Shown one piece after another: positions 5,715 to 6,243 of a DNA stretch of 6,243 bases. The DNA lies in the NCBI GenBank assembly GCA_003224135.1, contig QHYO01000255.1:1-6243 (forward strand), read 5' to 3'. Numbering within the stretch: the first letter of the stretch is position 1; each line of letters begins with the position of its first letter. The stretch comes from Acidobacteriota bacterium. GTDB taxonomy: Bacteria > Acidobacteriota > Terriglobia > Acidiferrales > UBA7541. Made by a program: the position numbers and the translations under genes. The notes under the pieces were generated by a model that saw only the letters and a list, made by a program, of their open reading frames with translations, did not search any database and had not been told where the DNA came from.

Positions 5715-5930
5715 CTACGCTCGCTCGTCTAGCAATGCTTGCAACCTAGCGTACCCTGCGCGGCTTACGGGCAGCCTTGCTCCATTCGATAAAATCGCCA
5801 CCCGGCTGTCCTTGCCGTACGGTTCAATCCGCGTCACTCGTTCCAGGTTCACCACGTACGACCGGTGAATCCGCACAAACTGTTTTGGATCGAGGGCCGC
5901 TTCGAGGCTGGCAATCGTCTGCTGTTTCAA
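5715..5930 (-). CDS. LytTR DNA-binding domain fragment, -1 frame relative to the receiver half
   Basis: This frame encodes the C-terminal part of a LytTR DNA-binding domain (PF04397): LKQQTIASLEAAL, then the family hallmark FVRIHRSYVVNL, RIEPYGKDSRVAIL and LPVSRAGYARLQALL. LytTR domains bind promoter DNA as the output of AlgR/LytR-type response regulators. The first in-frame start is a TTG inside a continuous domain, and no ribosome binding site is seen, so it is not an independent gene. It continues the receiver reading frame after a -1 shift. Compared with the usual domain, about 25 residues containing the first strands (the IxYIEAxxxYVxxH region) are missing between KDGTR and KQQTI. Either the gene is decayed or the sequence carries a deletion. 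Confidence 0.7.
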   Translation of the reverse strand: MKQQTIASLEAALDPKQFVRIHRSYVVNLERVTRIEPYGKDSRVAILSNGARLPVSRAGYARLQALLDERA

Positions 5931-6243
5931 GTGTTTTTTTCCCGTGTTCCGTCTTTCACCACAAGCCGCTCCGCAAATTGCCCGGGCGGCCGAGCCGCCA
6001 TTGCCAATTCCGTGGGCGCTGGTTTCTTTTCCGATGTTCGCGCCTTGACCCGCTGCAATGCAGCTGCGAGCCGCTCTTTGCCGACAGGCTTCAGCAAATA
6101 GTCCACGGCATGTACTTCAAACGCCCGCATCGCGTATTCATCGTACGCGGTTACAAAGATCACCGGCACGTCCGGACCGATTAGTTCCAATACATCAAAC
6201 CCGGTCAGCTTCGGCATTTGCACGTCCAGGAACAGCAAGTCTG
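5927..6243 (-). CDS. Response regulator receiver domain (LytTR-type), 5' end outside the window
   Basis: The readable part starts within the receiver domain (PF00072) of a two-component response regulator. LLFLDVQMPKLTGFDVLELI carries the phosphorylatable Asp (codon 6224-6226), IFVTAYDEYAMRAF has the conserved Thr (6149-6151), and AVDYLLKPV has the conserved Lys (6089-6091), so signalling residues are intact. The AFEVHAVDYLLKP wording is typical of LytTR regulators. A linker rich in Lys/Pro/Ala leads to ERLVVKDGTR, the usual entry into the LytTR domain, but the frame then ends at TGA (5929-5927) after REKNT. The DNA-binding domain follows in the -1 frame. The N-terminal acidic residues and any partner histidine kinase would lie beyond the right edge. 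Confidence 0.85.
   Translation of the reverse strand, partial: DLLFLDVQMPKLTGFDVLELIGPDVPVIFVTAYDEYAMRAFEVHAVDYLLKPVGKERLAAALQRVKARTSEKKPAPTELAMAARPPGQFAERLVVKDGTREKNT
5933..5939 (-). other. A_AAA_AAC heptamer at the frame change of the response regulator
   Basis: In the receiver frame the codons are GAA AAA AAC ACT TGA. The heptamer A_AAA_AAC fits the X_XXY_YYZ pattern of -1 slippery sites. A -1 shift here reads CAC TTG AAA CAG next, entering the LytTR frame without a stop. It lies within a run of seven A, so one lost A, by mutation or sequencing error, gives the same picture. I see no strong stimulatory hairpin at the usual distance downstream. Confidence 0.45.

Noticed and set aside
5848..5869. 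Inverted repeat ttcacc/ggtgaa inside the LytTR fragment, considered as a frameshift stimulator
   Set aside because: It lies about 65 bases past the slippery site, far beyond the usual 5-9 base spacing, and encodes the conserved HRSYVVN motif, which explains the sequence.

Overview
The window looks like chromosomal DNA of a soil bacterium, most plausibly an acidobacterium. That assignment is an inference from moderately high GC, the type of MCE-transport operon, a methanethiol methyltransferase, a DUF1080 secreted protein and a LytTR regulator; no rRNA or other strong taxonomic marker is present.

Layout, left to right: (1) the last 19 codons of an unidentified + strand gene; (2) a secreted DUF1080 (3-keto-disaccharide hydrolase fold) protein at 258-1049; (3) a 286-nt leader with a perfect 15-bp dyad and a 7-bp hairpin; (4) a compact + strand three-gene operon, mlaE-mlaF-mlaD (1336-3881), encoding an MCE-type phospholipid ABC transporter. 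Its MlaD subunit carries an extra C-terminal OmpA-like domain. (5) Convergent to it, a - strand membrane methyltransferase of the MddA/NnrU type (3917-4651), with a well-formed promoter (perfect TTGACA, 17-bp spacer) abutting two 15-bp direct repeats. (6) About 375 bp of insertion-sequence debris (about 4820-5195): inverted ends plus the first ~16 and last ~60 codons of a transposase, with the middle missing. (7) A small exported protein of unknown function (5353-5700). (8) Convergent to it, running off the right edge, a LytTR-type response regulator on the - strand. Its receiver half and DNA-binding half lie in different frames, joined by a -1 shift at an A_AAA_AAC heptamer, and part of the LytTR domain appears to be missing.

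How the genes work together: mlaE, mlaF and mlaD should form one inner-membrane complex (permease, ATPase, periplasmic lipid-binding ring). The OmpA-like tail suggests contact with peptidoglycan. The methyltransferase would act alone, converting methanethiol to dimethyl sulfide if the MddA assignment holds. I see no evidence for a wholly new multi-gene system. The points most worth following are the MCE-OmpA fusion, the mddA promoter with its repeats, the slippery-site join in the regulator and the IS-derived miniature element.
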